Positions 1-8,200 of a DNA stretch of 18,082 bases are shown piece after piece (the stretch's first letter is position 1; every line of letters begins with the position of its first letter). Source of the stretch: Phycisphaerales bacterium UBA2266 (GTDB taxonomy: Bacteria; Planctomycetota; Phycisphaerae; Sedimentisphaerales; Anaerobacaceae); assembly GCA_002347125.1 (NCBI GenBank), contig DDXG01000396.1, positions 15,145 through 33,226 on the forward strand. The letters are read 5' to 3'. The translations under genes and the position numbers were made by a program. The notes below the pieces were generated by a model. That model saw only the letters and a list, made by a program, of their open reading frames with translations, was not told where the DNA came from and made no database searches.

Positions 1-477
1 CCCTGCCCCTGCGGCTACTACGGCTCGGATGCCCGCCGCTGCAAGTGCACGCCCAACCAGGTGGAGCGCTACCTCGCCCGCATCTCCGGCCCCCTCGTGG
101 ACCGCATCGACATCCATATCGACGTGCCCGCCATCAGCTTCCGCAAGCTCCGTGGCAGGGGCGGCCAGCTCGATTCGGCCTCCATGCGCGGCGACGTCCT
201 GCGGGCCCGCGGCCGCCAGCATCAACGCTTCGGCGACGGCCGCGTCCTGACCAACGCCCGGATGAACCACAACCACGTCGAGAAGTTCTGCGCCCTCGAC
301 GCCGCCGGCGAGCAGATCCTCAAGCAGGCCATGACCGAATTCGGCCTCAGCGCCCGCGCCCACGACAAAATCTGCAAGGTCGCCCGCACCATCGCCGACC
401 TTGCCGACGCCGACACCATCGCCTGCGAACACCTCGCCGAGGCCATCGGCTACCGAAAACTCGACCGCCGCATCTGA
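1..477 (+). CDS. comM: ComM/YifB-type Mg-chelatase-like AAA+ ATPase, C-terminal part
   Basis: The gene enters from the left edge in frame 1 and ends at TGA 475-477, leaving 158 residues. The visible part begins with PCPCGYYG followed by a Cys-rich stretch (CKCTPNQVERY) and SGPLVDRIDIH, the usual signature at the end of the AAA+ core of YifB/ComM proteins. It continues into the helical Mg_chelatase_C domain (LSARAHDKICKVARTIADL). The family is about 500 residues long, so roughly two thirds lie outside the window. ComM is a hexameric helicase that promotes branch migration during natural transformation in some bacteria; in planctomycetes the role is not established. A GTG at 61 is an internal Val codon, not a start. 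Family assignment is firm; the transformation role is inference. Confidence 0.93.
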   Translation, partial: PCPCGYYGSDARRCKCTPNQVERYLARISGPLVDRIDIHIDVPAISFRKLRGRGGQLDSASMRGDVLRARGRQHQRFGDGRVLTNARMNHNHVEKFCALDAAGEQILKQAMTEFGLSARAHDKICKVARTIADLADADTIACEHLAEAIGYRKLDRRI

Positions 478-585
478 CCCATGGCGCGGGCGCCCTGCCT
501 GCGCGTGCCGAGTACATCCCGCCCTCGCCGGAATCAAGGACTTGTCAATCCCAGCGCGACCCCGCTGACAGCCGTTTGGAGCATC

Positions 586-599
586 AGGACTTCGGTCCT
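586..599 (+). terminator. UUCG-tetraloop hairpin downstream of comM
   Basis: AGGAC-TTCG-GTCCT is a perfect 5-bp stem closed by a C(UUCG)G tetraloop and followed by TTTCAATTT. It lies about 110 nt after the comM stop. The loop is unusually stable, but the stem is short and the T-tract is interrupted, so it may be a weak terminator or an mRNA 3' end. Confidence 0.3.
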
Positions 600-705
600 T
601 TCAATTTGCCTCGGACCGGCGACAAGCATACTTCCTGTCCTCGCACAATGCCTCGATTCCCGCTGTCGCATTCGCCTGCCCGGCCGCATCCACCCGTAGG
701 AGATA

Positions 706-724
706 CCCCTAGTTAAATCAGGGG
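706..724. promoter_or_regulatory. Inverted repeat upstream of the Cys-rich gene, possible operator
   Basis: CCCCT (706-710) and AGGGG (720-724) form a perfect inverted repeat with a 9-nt AT-rich centre, about 90 nt before the start at 812. The half-site with its flank, TACCCCT, resembles a NarL/LuxR-type heptamer, although the spacing differs from the classical 7-2-7 arrangement. The rest of 478-811 holds no gene that I can support, and I see no convincing -35/-10 pair. Confidence 0.25.
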
Positions 725-811
725 CATTCCCTATCGCCCGGATTACAGGCACTCGGTTACAAAGGTATCAGATTTGGTAAACAGCCTCAACTTCTCTTAA
801 GGAGCAGGACT

Positions 812-1486
812 ATGAAGAAGTCATCGATTATCGCATTGTGTATCGTCTTTGTTGCCGGCGGAACGTGCCTGGTCATCGGCGCCGGAGGCGGACAGGCCGT
901 GCCGCAGGGCAGGGAGGTGACCCTTACGGGCAAGCTCTCTTGCACCTTCTGCACAATGGCCCATCCCGACACACCGTGCCCGCCCGGCTGCTGCGCCAAG
1001 TGCGTCAAGGCCGGCGATCCACCCTCGCTCACCGACGCCGCGGGCAACATGTATATCCTCCTGACCGGCGAGATGGCAAAGCCGCTGATGACCCCGCAGC
1101 GCATCGAGTGGCTCGGCGGGCAGGCCACCGTCAAGGGCATCATGGTCCAGCGTAACGGGATGAACGCCATCTTCGTCGAGAGTATGGAGAAGGCTGAGGC
1201 CAAACAAGTGACCGTCCGAGGCAGCCTGCATTGCACCTTCTGCACCCTCGCCCATCCGGACACGCCGTGCCCGCCCGGCTGCTGCGCCAAGTGCGTCAAG
1301 GCCGGCGATCCGCCGTCGCTCACCGACGCATCGGGCAACTTCTACCTCCTGCTCACCGGCGAAATGGCGACCCCCTTGATGACCCCGGAGCGCATCGAAA
1401 TGCTCGGCGGCCAGGCCACCGTCAAGGGACTGCTCGTCAATCAAAACGGCATCAATGCGATTTTCGTCGAGAGCATGCAGAAGTAG
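812..1486 (+). CDS. Secreted Cys-rich protein with two tandem near-identical domains
   Basis: This 224-residue protein starts at ATG 812 behind AAGGAG (799-804, 7-nt spacing). A signal peptide or N-terminal anchor covers residues 1 to about 29. Two domains follow, residues 35-126 and 132-223, differing at 18 of 92 positions by hand count. Each has the motif C-x2-C-x8-C-x3-CC-x2-C (Cys44/47/56/60/61/64 and Cys141/144/153/157/158/161), with CPPGCCAKC at its core, then a beta-rich segment containing LLTGEM and LGGQATVKG. Six cysteines per domain in an exported protein suggest metal binding or disulfides; the beta segment could be an OB-like fold. It faintly resembles small planctomycete secreted Cys proteins, but I do not recognise a named family. 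The gene stands alone, with a hairpin after its stop. Function is unknown. Confidence 0.85.
   Translation: MKKSSIIALCIVFVAGGTCLVIGAGGGQAVPQGREVTLTGKLSCTFCTMAHPDTPCPPGCCAKCVKAGDPPSLTDAAGNMYILLTGEMAKPLMTPQRIEWLGGQATVKGIMVQRNGMNAIFVESMEKAEAKQVTVRGSLHCTFCTLAHPDTPCPPGCCAKCVKAGDPPSLTDASGNFYLLLTGEMATPLMTPERIEMLGGQATVKGLLVNQNGINAIFVESMQK
914..1480 (+). repeat. Tandem intragenic duplication, two 276-nt copies
   Basis: Copies at 914-1189 and 1205-1480 are offset by 291 nt. The longest identical stretch is 47 nt (974-1020 and 1265-1311) and covers the CPPGCC core codons. A 15-nt linker separates the copies. Identical synonymous codons across the core point to a recent duplication or ongoing gene conversion. 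Confidence 0.9.
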
Positions 1487-1511
1487 ACCAGCACACCGCA
1501 ACACCAACAGC

Positions 1512-1538
1512 GTCGAGGGCCCGAACAGGGCCTTCGAC
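1512..1538 (+). terminator. Long GC-rich hairpin after the Cys-rich gene
   Basis: GTCGAGGGCCC (1512-1522) pairs with GGGCCTTCGAC (1528-1538) over 11 bp, with one G-U pair and a 5-nt loop, starting 26 nt after the stop codon. There is no T-tract, so if it acts as a terminator it is of the hairpin-only type common in GC-rich genomes. The remainder of 1487-1680 shows no gene. Confidence 0.5.
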
Positions 1539-1680
1539 ACCGCGGCGGGTGCGGCCTCCGCCTTGAAGAGCGCGCGTCTCAGGCAGCTGGAGCTTAATCT
1601 TCGCCTGGCTCAGCCCCTGGACGCCTTCGGACGAAATGCCCGGCTGGAGGCCCCGCCGCACCATCGGAGGCAGACGCGCC

Positions 1681-1938
1681 ATGAAACGTGGATATCCGGC
1701 ATTCACACTCGTCGAACTGCTCGTAGTCATAGCGATCACCGCGGTGCTGATGGCCATGCTCGTCCCGTCCCCCATGTGGGCCAAAGCCAAGGCCGCCGAC
1801 AGTCACGGGAAAAGCCTATATCGAAACGAGGCTATTCCCAATGGCGGCGCAACGCCCGCGGCAGTAAGGTCAGACAAGGTGCGATTGGGTTCGGGCGCGC
1901 ACCCTTGTGAGCTGAAGGACAATCCATGTATGGAGTGA
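1681..1938 (+). pseudogene. Truncated type II secretion pseudopilin (head only)
   Basis: The 85-residue reading frame opens with MKRGYPAFTLVELLVVIAI, a canonical type IV prepilin/pseudopilin leader and hydrophobic helix with the cleavage-type Gly/Ala-Phe junction and Glu+5. After residue ~40 the similarity stops: the remaining ~45 residues (NEAIPNGG... onward) look like translated non-coding sequence and lack the globular domain and H-x9-DG tail of the intact paralogue at 3059. The frame runs 13 nt into the peroxidase gene at 1926. The first 20 codons closely match those of the 3059 gene, so this is probably a decapitated duplicate. It could still be expressed as a very short pseudopilin. No strong Shine-Dalgarno is visible. 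Confidence 0.6.
1875..1907 (+). promoter_or_regulatory. Stem-loop just upstream of the peroxidase ribosome binding site
   Basis: CAAGGTGCG (1875-1883) pairs with CGCACCCTTG (1898-1907) through nine base pairs and one bulged C. It ends 6 nt before the GAAGGA (1914-1919) that serves the start at 1926. It could modulate translation or mark the end of the pseudopilin remnant; no known riboswitch class is recognised. Confidence 0.25.
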
Positions 1939-3062
1939 ACTCGGCAAGACTGCTCAGCCCCGGGAGGCTCGCACTCCCGGCCTCGCGCCGTCTCAAAGGC
2001 GCTGTGCTCCTGTTCTCGCTGCTGGCGGCCGGGCTTACCGCGTTCACGAGCAACGCCGCCCAACCATCCGACCCCGACGGCGACGGCGTATCCTCGGACC
2101 CCGCAACCCGGCAACAAATCCCTCTGGCCGTCCGAATCTTCTTCAAGCCCCTGCCCGATATGATGCCTGGCGGCGAAAACGATACTCCCGAAATGATCAC
2201 GCTGGGCCGTTCGCTCTTCTTTGAACGCGGCATATCGCTCGCCAAGAGCCAATCCTGCAACGACTGTCATCGACTCGATGAGCAGCGGCCCGGCGTCGAC
2301 AACCTGCCCACGTCCCCCGGCGCCAAGGGCATCTCCGGAACGCGCAACTCGCCCACCGTCCTCAACGCCGGGTTCCAGAGCATCCAGTTCTGGGACGGAC
2401 GCGCCGCCGATCTCGTCGAACAAGCCAAAGGCCCGCTCCTCAATCCCATCGAAATGGCGATGCGTACCGAGCAGGACGTCGTCGACCAGCTCCACAACAC
2501 CGAAGGCTATTTGGCCCTCTTCGAGCGGGCCTTCCCCGGCCGGTCCGACCCCATCACCTTCGATAACGTCGCCCGCGCCATCGCCGCCTTCCAGCGGACG
2601 CTCATCGCCCCTTCCCGATTCGACCGCTACCTCAAAGGCGACACCGCCGCCCTCACCACCAAAGAGAAACGCGGCCTCGACCGGCTCGTGCATGCCCACT
2701 GTATTCAGTGCCATAACAGCGTCCCTGTCGGAGGCCGCTATCTCGAGAAGCTCGGCGTCTATCACCCCTATGAGAACCAGTCCGACGCGGGCCGATTTGA
2801 AGTCACCGGCAAGGAGGACGACCGCCTCATCTTCAAGGTCCCCATGCTGCGAAATGTCACCCGAACGGCCCCTTACTTCCACGACGGGGGCGTCGCCGAT
2901 CTCCGTGAAGCCGTCCGCCTCATGGCCTGGATGCAACTGGACCTTGAACTCAATCCCACCGAGATCGACGAGATCGTCCGCTTCCTCCACGCCCTCGAAG
3001 GAAATCCCCCCATCGATGCCGGCGAACGCCCCGCCGCGTCCGCAAAGGAGCACCAGCCATGA
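1926..3062 (+). CDS. Di-heme cytochrome c peroxidase / MauG family protein
   Basis: This 378-residue exported protein has a signal sequence to about residue 45 (LLFSLLAAGLTAFTSNAA). Two c-type heme sites are present, CNDCH at 111-115 and CIQCH at 259-263, about 148 residues apart as in bacterial cytochrome c peroxidases. FWDGRA (155-160), LLNPIEM (171-177) and KVPMLRNVTRTAPYFHDG (304-321) are characteristic of the CCP_MauG family. Members act in the periplasm, reducing hydrogen peroxide with electrons from small cytochromes, or oxidising protein or other substrates (MauG). Which of these applies cannot be read from sequence. ATG 1926 has GAAGGA at 6-nt spacing. The stop overlaps the next start (ATGA at 3059), so the gene is translationally coupled to a pseudopilin. 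Confidence 0.93.
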   Translation: MYGVNSARLLSPGRLALPASRRLKGAVLLFSLLAAGLTAFTSNAAQPSDPDGDGVSSDPATRQQIPLAVRIFFKPLPDMMPGGENDTPEMITLGRSLFFERGISLAKSQSCNDCHRLDEQRPGVDNLPTSPGAKGISGTRNSPTVLNAGFQSIQFWDGRAADLVEQAKGPLLNPIEMAMRTEQDVVDQLHNTEGYLALFERAFPGRSDPITFDNVARAIAAFQRTLIAPSRFDRYLKGDTAALTTKEKRGLDRLVHAHCIQCHNSVPVGGRYLEKLGVYHPYENQSDAGRFEVTGKEDDRLIFKVPMLRNVTRTAPYFHDGGVADLREAVRLMAWMQLDLELNPTEIDEIVRFLHALEGNPPIDAGERPAASAKEHQP

Positions 3063-3775
3063 AACGCACGCACTCAGCATTCACCTTGATCGAATTGCTG
3101 GTGGTCATCGCCATCATCGCCTCCCTCATGGGCGTCCTGATGCCGGCCCTCAACCGAGCCAGAGAGCAGGCCCGGTCCGTCGCCTGCCGCTCCCGCATGC
3201 GCCAGATAGCGATGGCCTCCATCATGTACACCCAGGAGAACGACGGCCGCTTCGCCAGAAGTTCCCACTCGGCCGCCGCGGTCGGCTGCCTGCGATGGGG
3301 TCCGGCCTTCATGCCCTACCTTGGATACGGCCGCTACGAAGGTTCCAAAACACCCGCATGGGAGGCCGCCTTCGGCAAGTTCTACCGCTGTTACTCCGAC
3401 AAACGCAAGAACCTCACCTACAGTTACGGCAAGAACGTCTGGTTCGAACTCGAGGCCTACGAAACCGCCGAGGCCCTCGAAATCTCCAACGGGCCCACCT
3501 ATCAGACCGTTATGAAGGTCCGCCGTCCCGCCGCCACCGTCGAATTCGGCGAACTGCGCAGCCCCAGCGCCGAGGACCACTTCATGGCCCACTTCTGGCT
3601 TATGAACACCGAACTGTTCGAAGGGATGGACACCACGCTCGAAATCGATACCGAAAGACACCGCGGCAAGGCCAACTACTCCTATGTAGACGGCCACGTC
3701 GAGGCCCAACATTTTGAAGAAACGTTCGACATCAAGAACCACGTGGACCGCTGGAACCCCGGCCGAGCCCGGTGA
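3059..3775 (+). CDS. Type II secretion pseudopilin, H-x9-DG (DUF1559-like) family
   Basis: A protein of 238 residues with a short basic leader, then AFTLIELLVVIAIIASL, the prepilin cleavage site and hydrophobic helix (residues 7-23). An amphipathic segment (LNRAREQARSVACRSRMRQI, 31-50) leads into a globular domain. The tail carries H201-x9-D211-G212 within RHRGKANYSYVDGHVEA, the prepilin-type H-X9-DG motif widespread in Planctomycetota, where dozens of paralogues can occur. The start at 3059 has AGGAG at 8-nt spacing and overlaps the peroxidase stop by 4 nt. The location is predicted to be the inner membrane, with the globular part periplasmic after processing by a prepilin peptidase. The coupling suggests that it assists export or surface placement of the neighbouring proteins, which is inference. 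Confidence 0.92.
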   Translation: MKRTHSAFTLIELLVVIAIIASLMGVLMPALNRAREQARSVACRSRMRQIAMASIMYTQENDGRFARSSHSAAAVGCLRWGPAFMPYLGYGRYEGSKTPAWEAAFGKFYRCYSDKRKNLTYSYGKNVWFELEAYETAEALEISNGPTYQTVMKVRRPAATVEFGELRSPSAEDHFMAHFWLMNTELFEGMDTTLEIDTERHRGKANYSYVDGHVEAQHFEETFDIKNHVDRWNPGRAR

Positions 3776-3807
3776 CAACACAAACCTCTTTGACATAGGA
3801 GAAGATG

Positions 3808-4719
3808 ATGAGCGAGAACAGAAATGACCTCCTGATCGCCCTGTGTGGGACCCTACTTGTATTGGCCGTCGCCATGCCCGCCGGCGCTGCCTACGTGAGG
3901 CCCAAGATCGGCGGCGCGCAGCTTGGCCACATGCAGGCCCCTATGATCATGCCTGACATCTTCTTCGACGGTGTCGGCATGCGGGTGCTCAACGCCGACG
4001 GCCAGCCCTGGCCCGTCTTCCCCTGGAGCCAGGCCCCCGTCCTGCGCCCTCTCGTCCCACCCGATGAATTCGACCCCAACGAGCCCTGGGCCGTGCTGAT
4101 CGGCAAGGCCTACAACTTCCAGTACGGCTGGGACTCGGCCCTGCTCGATCCCGTCACCTATCCGTTCCCCCCCAACACGGCCGTCTGGATCCGGGTCATG
4201 GACCAGTCGGATGAACTGGAGACCTACTTCAAGGACAGTCTCTACGCGCCTCTGTTCGGCACACCCGACGCCCAGGGCAACCCCAGCCCCGATATCTGGA
4301 TGTGGGACCTGCGGATGCGCCACAACACCTCCGCCGTCCCCGACACCTTCTACGGCCGACTCTGGGCAACCTATGAAGTCTACCTCGGCGATGCCGCCAC
4401 CGGCGATGAACCCCTCGACGGCCAGGGTCAGCCGCTCTACGAGGCCTCCATTGTCACGCTCCGCTGGCTGCGCCCGTGTCCGTATGTATTGATGGGCGAT
4501 CTCAACTACGATTGCATCGTCGATTTCACCGATTACTCGATCCTCGCAGGCCAGTGGCTCGAAGAATCGTGCGCTCACCCCTATTGGTGCGATGAGTGCG
4601 ACATGGACCAGGCCGGCGGTGTCAACGTGGTGGACCTCGGTTGTTTGGCGGAGAACTGGCTCGTAGACTGCCTGGCCACACCCGAGAACCCCGCATGCAC
4701 TCCAAGGTCCGGCCTCTGA
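3808..4719 (+). CDS. Secreted protein with dockerin-like C-terminal tail
   Basis: The start is ATGATG at 3805/3808. AGGAG (3797-3801) is 3 nt from the first ATG and 6 nt from the second, so I prefer 3808 (303 residues). Residues below count from 3805. A signal peptide ends near GAAYVRPK (about residue 28). Residues 30-225 form a domain I do not recognise, rich in Trp, Tyr and Pro. The tail has two calcium-binding, dockerin-type repeats: GDLNYDCIVDFTDYS...GQWLE (231-253) and DECDMDQAGGVNVVDLGCLAENWL (264-287, interrupted by Cys pairs). Such tails are common on secreted planctomycete proteins and probably mediate surface attachment or processing rather than classical cellulosome assembly. The gene follows the pseudopilin gene by 29 nt, on the same strand, likely in the same operon. 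Confidence 0.85.
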   Translation: MSENRNDLLIALCGTLLVLAVAMPAGAAYVRPKIGGAQLGHMQAPMIMPDIFFDGVGMRVLNADGQPWPVFPWSQAPVLRPLVPPDEFDPNEPWAVLIGKAYNFQYGWDSALLDPVTYPFPPNTAVWIRVMDQSDELETYFKDSLYAPLFGTPDAQGNPSPDIWMWDLRMRHNTSAVPDTFYGRLWATYEVYLGDAATGDEPLDGQGQPLYEASIVTLRWLRPCPYVLMGDLNYDCIVDFTDYSILAGQWLEESCAHPYWCDECDMDQAGGVNVVDLGCLAENWLVDCLATPENPACTPRSGL

Positions 4720-4743
4720 TCGCACCGATTCCCGTAACAGCCG

Positions 4744-4930
4744 CTATTTCAACTCAAACGCCCAGGCATGGCGGCAGGGGGGTTCGTCCCGGATGGATTG
4801 CGGGATGGCGACCGTCAGGGCGTCGTCATGCTGCTGCCCACTGGGCGGGGTCAAAGACCTGCGGACGGAACGTCTTGTTCAGGGCCGCGTAGTCCTCACT
4901 GAACCACTTCATATCCCGCCCGCAGGTCCG
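4744..4930 (-). pseudogene. Possible gene-end remnants in a decayed interval
   Basis: Two short protein-like tails occur on the minus strand. One reads RDMKWFSEDYAALNKTF and ends ...DPAQWAAA at TGA 4828-4826. The other, in another frame, reads DDALTVAIPQSIRDE and ends ...AWAFELK at TAG 4746-4744. Both have natural-looking composition and end at real stops, which suggests the 3' end of one or two lost genes, possibly a single one broken by a frameshift near 4830. I do not recognise a family. A few random matches of this quality could arise by chance, hence the low score. Confidence 0.25.
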
Positions 4931-5261
4931 GGCACGGCCCGCCCACAATGTGAGACAGGCAGGCCTTCAAGACGCCAATGACGGGCGCTCACTTGAAGCT
5001 GGCGGGCGCCTTCAGCGACAGCAGTTCGTGGCCCGTCTGGAAGATCGCCGTGAAGTCCGAGATGGGAACCTGCTTATAGCCGAACAACAGGATCGACTGC
5101 AGGATGCCGAATACCGCAATCGCCGCGACCAGATACCCCTCAAACCGCCCAACGCCGCCGGCGTCAACTGGCCACGGAAGCAGCCATCGGTCGGCGCATA
5201 GGGCCTTGCCGGCCTCAAACTTACACAGAGGTCCGGTTCCGGCACGCCCCCCCTGACGCAT
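4896..5261 (-). pseudogene. N-terminal remnant of a membrane glycosyltransferase (GT39/ArnT-like)
   Basis: Reading leftwards from ATG 5261, the frame contains a clear transmembrane segment (GYLVAAIAVFGILQSILLFGY) followed by KQVPISDFTAIFQTGHELLS and KAPASFK. It then meets TGA at 4991-4989 and resumes in the same frame as APVIGVLKACLSHIVGG and PCPDLRAGYEVVQ before a second TGA at 4898-4896. The pattern of one membrane helix, a loop beginning 'VP.SD', and then 'FK.APV.GLLQ' matches the amino end of membrane-embedded sugar transferases of the Dol-P-mannose/ArnT type. Only about 120 of the usual 500-600 residues remain. The TGA sits where such proteins often have Arg, so a CGA to TGA change is plausible. 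It begins 11 nt after the stop of the large PKD protein; the true start cannot be fixed. Confidence 0.55.
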
Positions 5262-5271
5262 GCCGCCTTCG

Positions 5272-8200
5272 TTAAGTCCCAGGCTTGTCCAGCTCCGCGT
5301 CCGCGGCGATACTCACCGCCACCGTCTTGCTGATCACCTTGCCTGCGGCGTCGACCACTTCCAACTTCGCGGTGTACGACCCTTTCTTGAGATACACGTG
5401 GGGGAAATCCCTATCGACCGCGTCTCTTCCCGATTCTTTGCCGCCGTCGCCGAAATCAAGCGTCCACGTCCTGATCGGAGAAGACCCTGCAACCACCTTG
5501 GCGCGGAACACCTGATCGTTTCTGTTGCGTGTGGCCGTATCCCGTGTCAGCGTCACCTGCGCCGCCGAGGACGTCGCCGTGCCCGTGCCCAGCACCACGT
5601 TGTCGGGTCCGATATCATTGGCGATCTTGAACACCACCGTCTTACTGACCGCCTTATCCTTGGCATCGAAGACCTCGAGCTTCACGCTGTAGGATCCTTT
5701 TCCGGGATACACATGCGCAAAGTCCTTGTCGACCGGACCTTGCCCGGTCTCCTTCTTGCCATCACCGTAATCGAGCGTCCACGTCTTGATGGGATAGGAC
5801 CCCGCAACCGCCTTCGCGTGAAACACCTGGCTGTTGCCGTACCCCTTCGATGTGTCACGGGTCAGCGTCACCTGCGTCGACGTTGAGGTTACGGTGATGG
5901 TGCACTGGACCGGCTCGGATGCAACCGACACTCCCTTGGCGCTGGCCACCGCCGTGGCTGCGACCTTGAACGACCCCTCATCCTTGTAGGCGTGCGAGGC
6001 CTTGAACGCACCCTCGGCCGCCGCGATCTCAGACTTCTGACCGTCGCCCCAGTCGAGGGTACATCCAATCTTGCCCTGGAGCTTGTCGGCGTTGCTCAGG
6101 AGCACAACCACGTTGAATTCCTCGCCCACCAGGGCCTTGATCGTCGAGGTCTCAAAACGGATCACGGGCTTCTCAATGGCGACGACCGTCAGGGTCTTTT
6201 CCGCCGTGCCCGTGCCCGCTTCATCGGCGGCTTCCAGAACGAGCTTGTACTGTCCGGCCTCCGCCACCTTGAACGTGTGCGAGAACGACACGGTTTGGGC
6301 GTTGAACGTCTGCTTCGACAACTCCTGTTTGGTGTTCCCGTCCGCCAGAATCAGGTATGCAGTCTTGATATTGGAATCCGGATCGTTGATGGTGGCGGTG
6401 GCCTGGATGTCCTGATTCGTCGCCGCCGTTGCGGGCGTCACCGCAAAGCCGCCGACCACCGGAGGACTCGACGTCGTCGTCAGGTTCACCGTCGTCGGCG
6501 CCGCCAGGTAGCCGGGGCGGCCGGTGAAGCCCGCGTGAAGCGTCACGGCATACGTCGTGTTGGGCGTCAGATTACGCACCGTGTATCGCGTCGTGGTGAC
6601 GCTCGTAATCTCCACCGGCGTCAGGTTCCCCACCGTCAGCACATACTTGCCGAACTTCGCCGTGGGGTTCTCATTGGCCTGGGGGAACCGCTCCCATGAC
6701 AGCACGGCCGATGTCCGGTCCACCGACACCACGTTGAGGTTCCATGCCGCGCCGCCGAACAGGTTGAAGGGCGTGTAGCCGGTCTCGGACACATTGCCCA
6801 GACGGTCCTTGGCCTTGACCTTGATCTCGTAGGCGCCGGGAAGGACGTCGTTGCCCTGGACGATAACCCAGTGGCTCGAACGCCCCGACCCGACGACGCT
6901 GCTGCCTGTGCTCCAGGAGGTCGTCTTGGTCTGTCCGGCAGGCGTCTTGTACTCCAGGCAACTGGTCGCGGTCTCATCGTCCAGCAAGAACGCGACGCTG
7001 ATGTTGCGGTTGGCGATCTGCGTGATGGAGATGTCCGTGATCGCGGGCCCCAGCGTATCCTCGGGGCAGTTAATCTCCAGTTTGCGTTGTTCCCCGCCGA
7101 TCACGGACACCTGGGTGCTGGTCGGCAGAATCGGTGAGGTGGTCGACGGGACCACGGAGACCGTCAGCAAATGGGCGTTGGCGTTGTTATCGTTGAAATT
7201 GTGGGTGAAGGTCGCCTTGCCCTGCGCGTTGGTGGTCACCGAGCCCTTCTGCGACGTGCCCTCCTTGATCACGACGGTCATCCCGCTGATGGGCGTGCCG
7301 GTGAGCTTCTTGACCGTGATCTCCATTGCCATCAGGGCGCTGGGCAGGATACAGCCATCGGCCGTGAACCGCCGCGTCAGACCAAGCTGTTCGACCCGCC
7401 CGGCCACGCGCTGAGTCGCATAATCGGCCTTGCTGACCTCGACGCTGACGGCGCCGGTGAACGTGAACCCGTCGAATGTGTAACGGCCGTTGCCGTCCGT
7501 CGTCGTCTGATAGCCGGTCTTGCCCACGAGCTTCACTGTCGCCCCGGAGACCGGAGCGCCCGCCGCATCATAGACGACGCCCCCCGGCGACGGCCGGGCG
7601 GCCAGATTCAGGACCACATCGGGCAGGTCCCCCGTCGCCGTGCTCGAGACATTCAGCGGCGACGACGTCACATCCTGATACCACGCATGGCCGGACACCG
7701 AGAAGGTGTACTGCTTGCCCTTGTCCAGCGTTACCGGCGGCGTCAGTCCATTGGACCCCGTGTTCAGCGCCAGGCGGAACGAGGCATCGCCCGCCTTCGT
7801 GACAACAACGGGGACATCAGCCGCGCCGGTATTCTGCAACTGCGCCTTGACCTTGACCTGCGGCGGCGCATCGAACTTCGTGGCAATCTGGCCGACCTTG
7901 CCCACGGCCACAAGCGGGTTCTTCGTCGGATCGTCGTCCGTAAACGCCCACGACAGGATATTATAGTAGTAAGTCACCCCCGGATCCAGGTTGCTGATGC
8001 GTATCTGATGATCGGTGACCATCTCAAAGGTTCCGCCCTGCGTCACCCAACCCTGGAGAACCTGGCCGTTGGCGAGCTTGGCACAGGCCACATAGTTCAC
8101 CCCCAGATCCGGCGACGGCGAGACCAGGACCATCGTCGCCGACGTCTTGTTCGTCGTCCAGGAGAAGTCGATATGGGTGTAATCCGCCGACGCCGACGCC

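Noticed and set aside
821..1540. Minus-strand frame that also shows an internal repeat
   Set aside because: The repeat simply mirrors the duplicated Cys-rich domains on the plus strand; the plus frame has a ribosome binding site and signal peptide.
1803..3080. 425-residue open frame on the minus strand
   Set aside because: It is antisense to the peroxidase, whose two CxxCH heme sites prove the plus strand is coding.
2221..3717. 498-residue open frame on the plus strand
   Set aside because: It overlaps the peroxidase and pseudopilin genes in another frame and is a Pro/Ser/Arg-rich shadow.
3074..3796. 240-residue open frame on the minus strand
   Set aside because: It is antisense to the pseudopilin gene with a clear prepilin leader and H-x9-DG motif.
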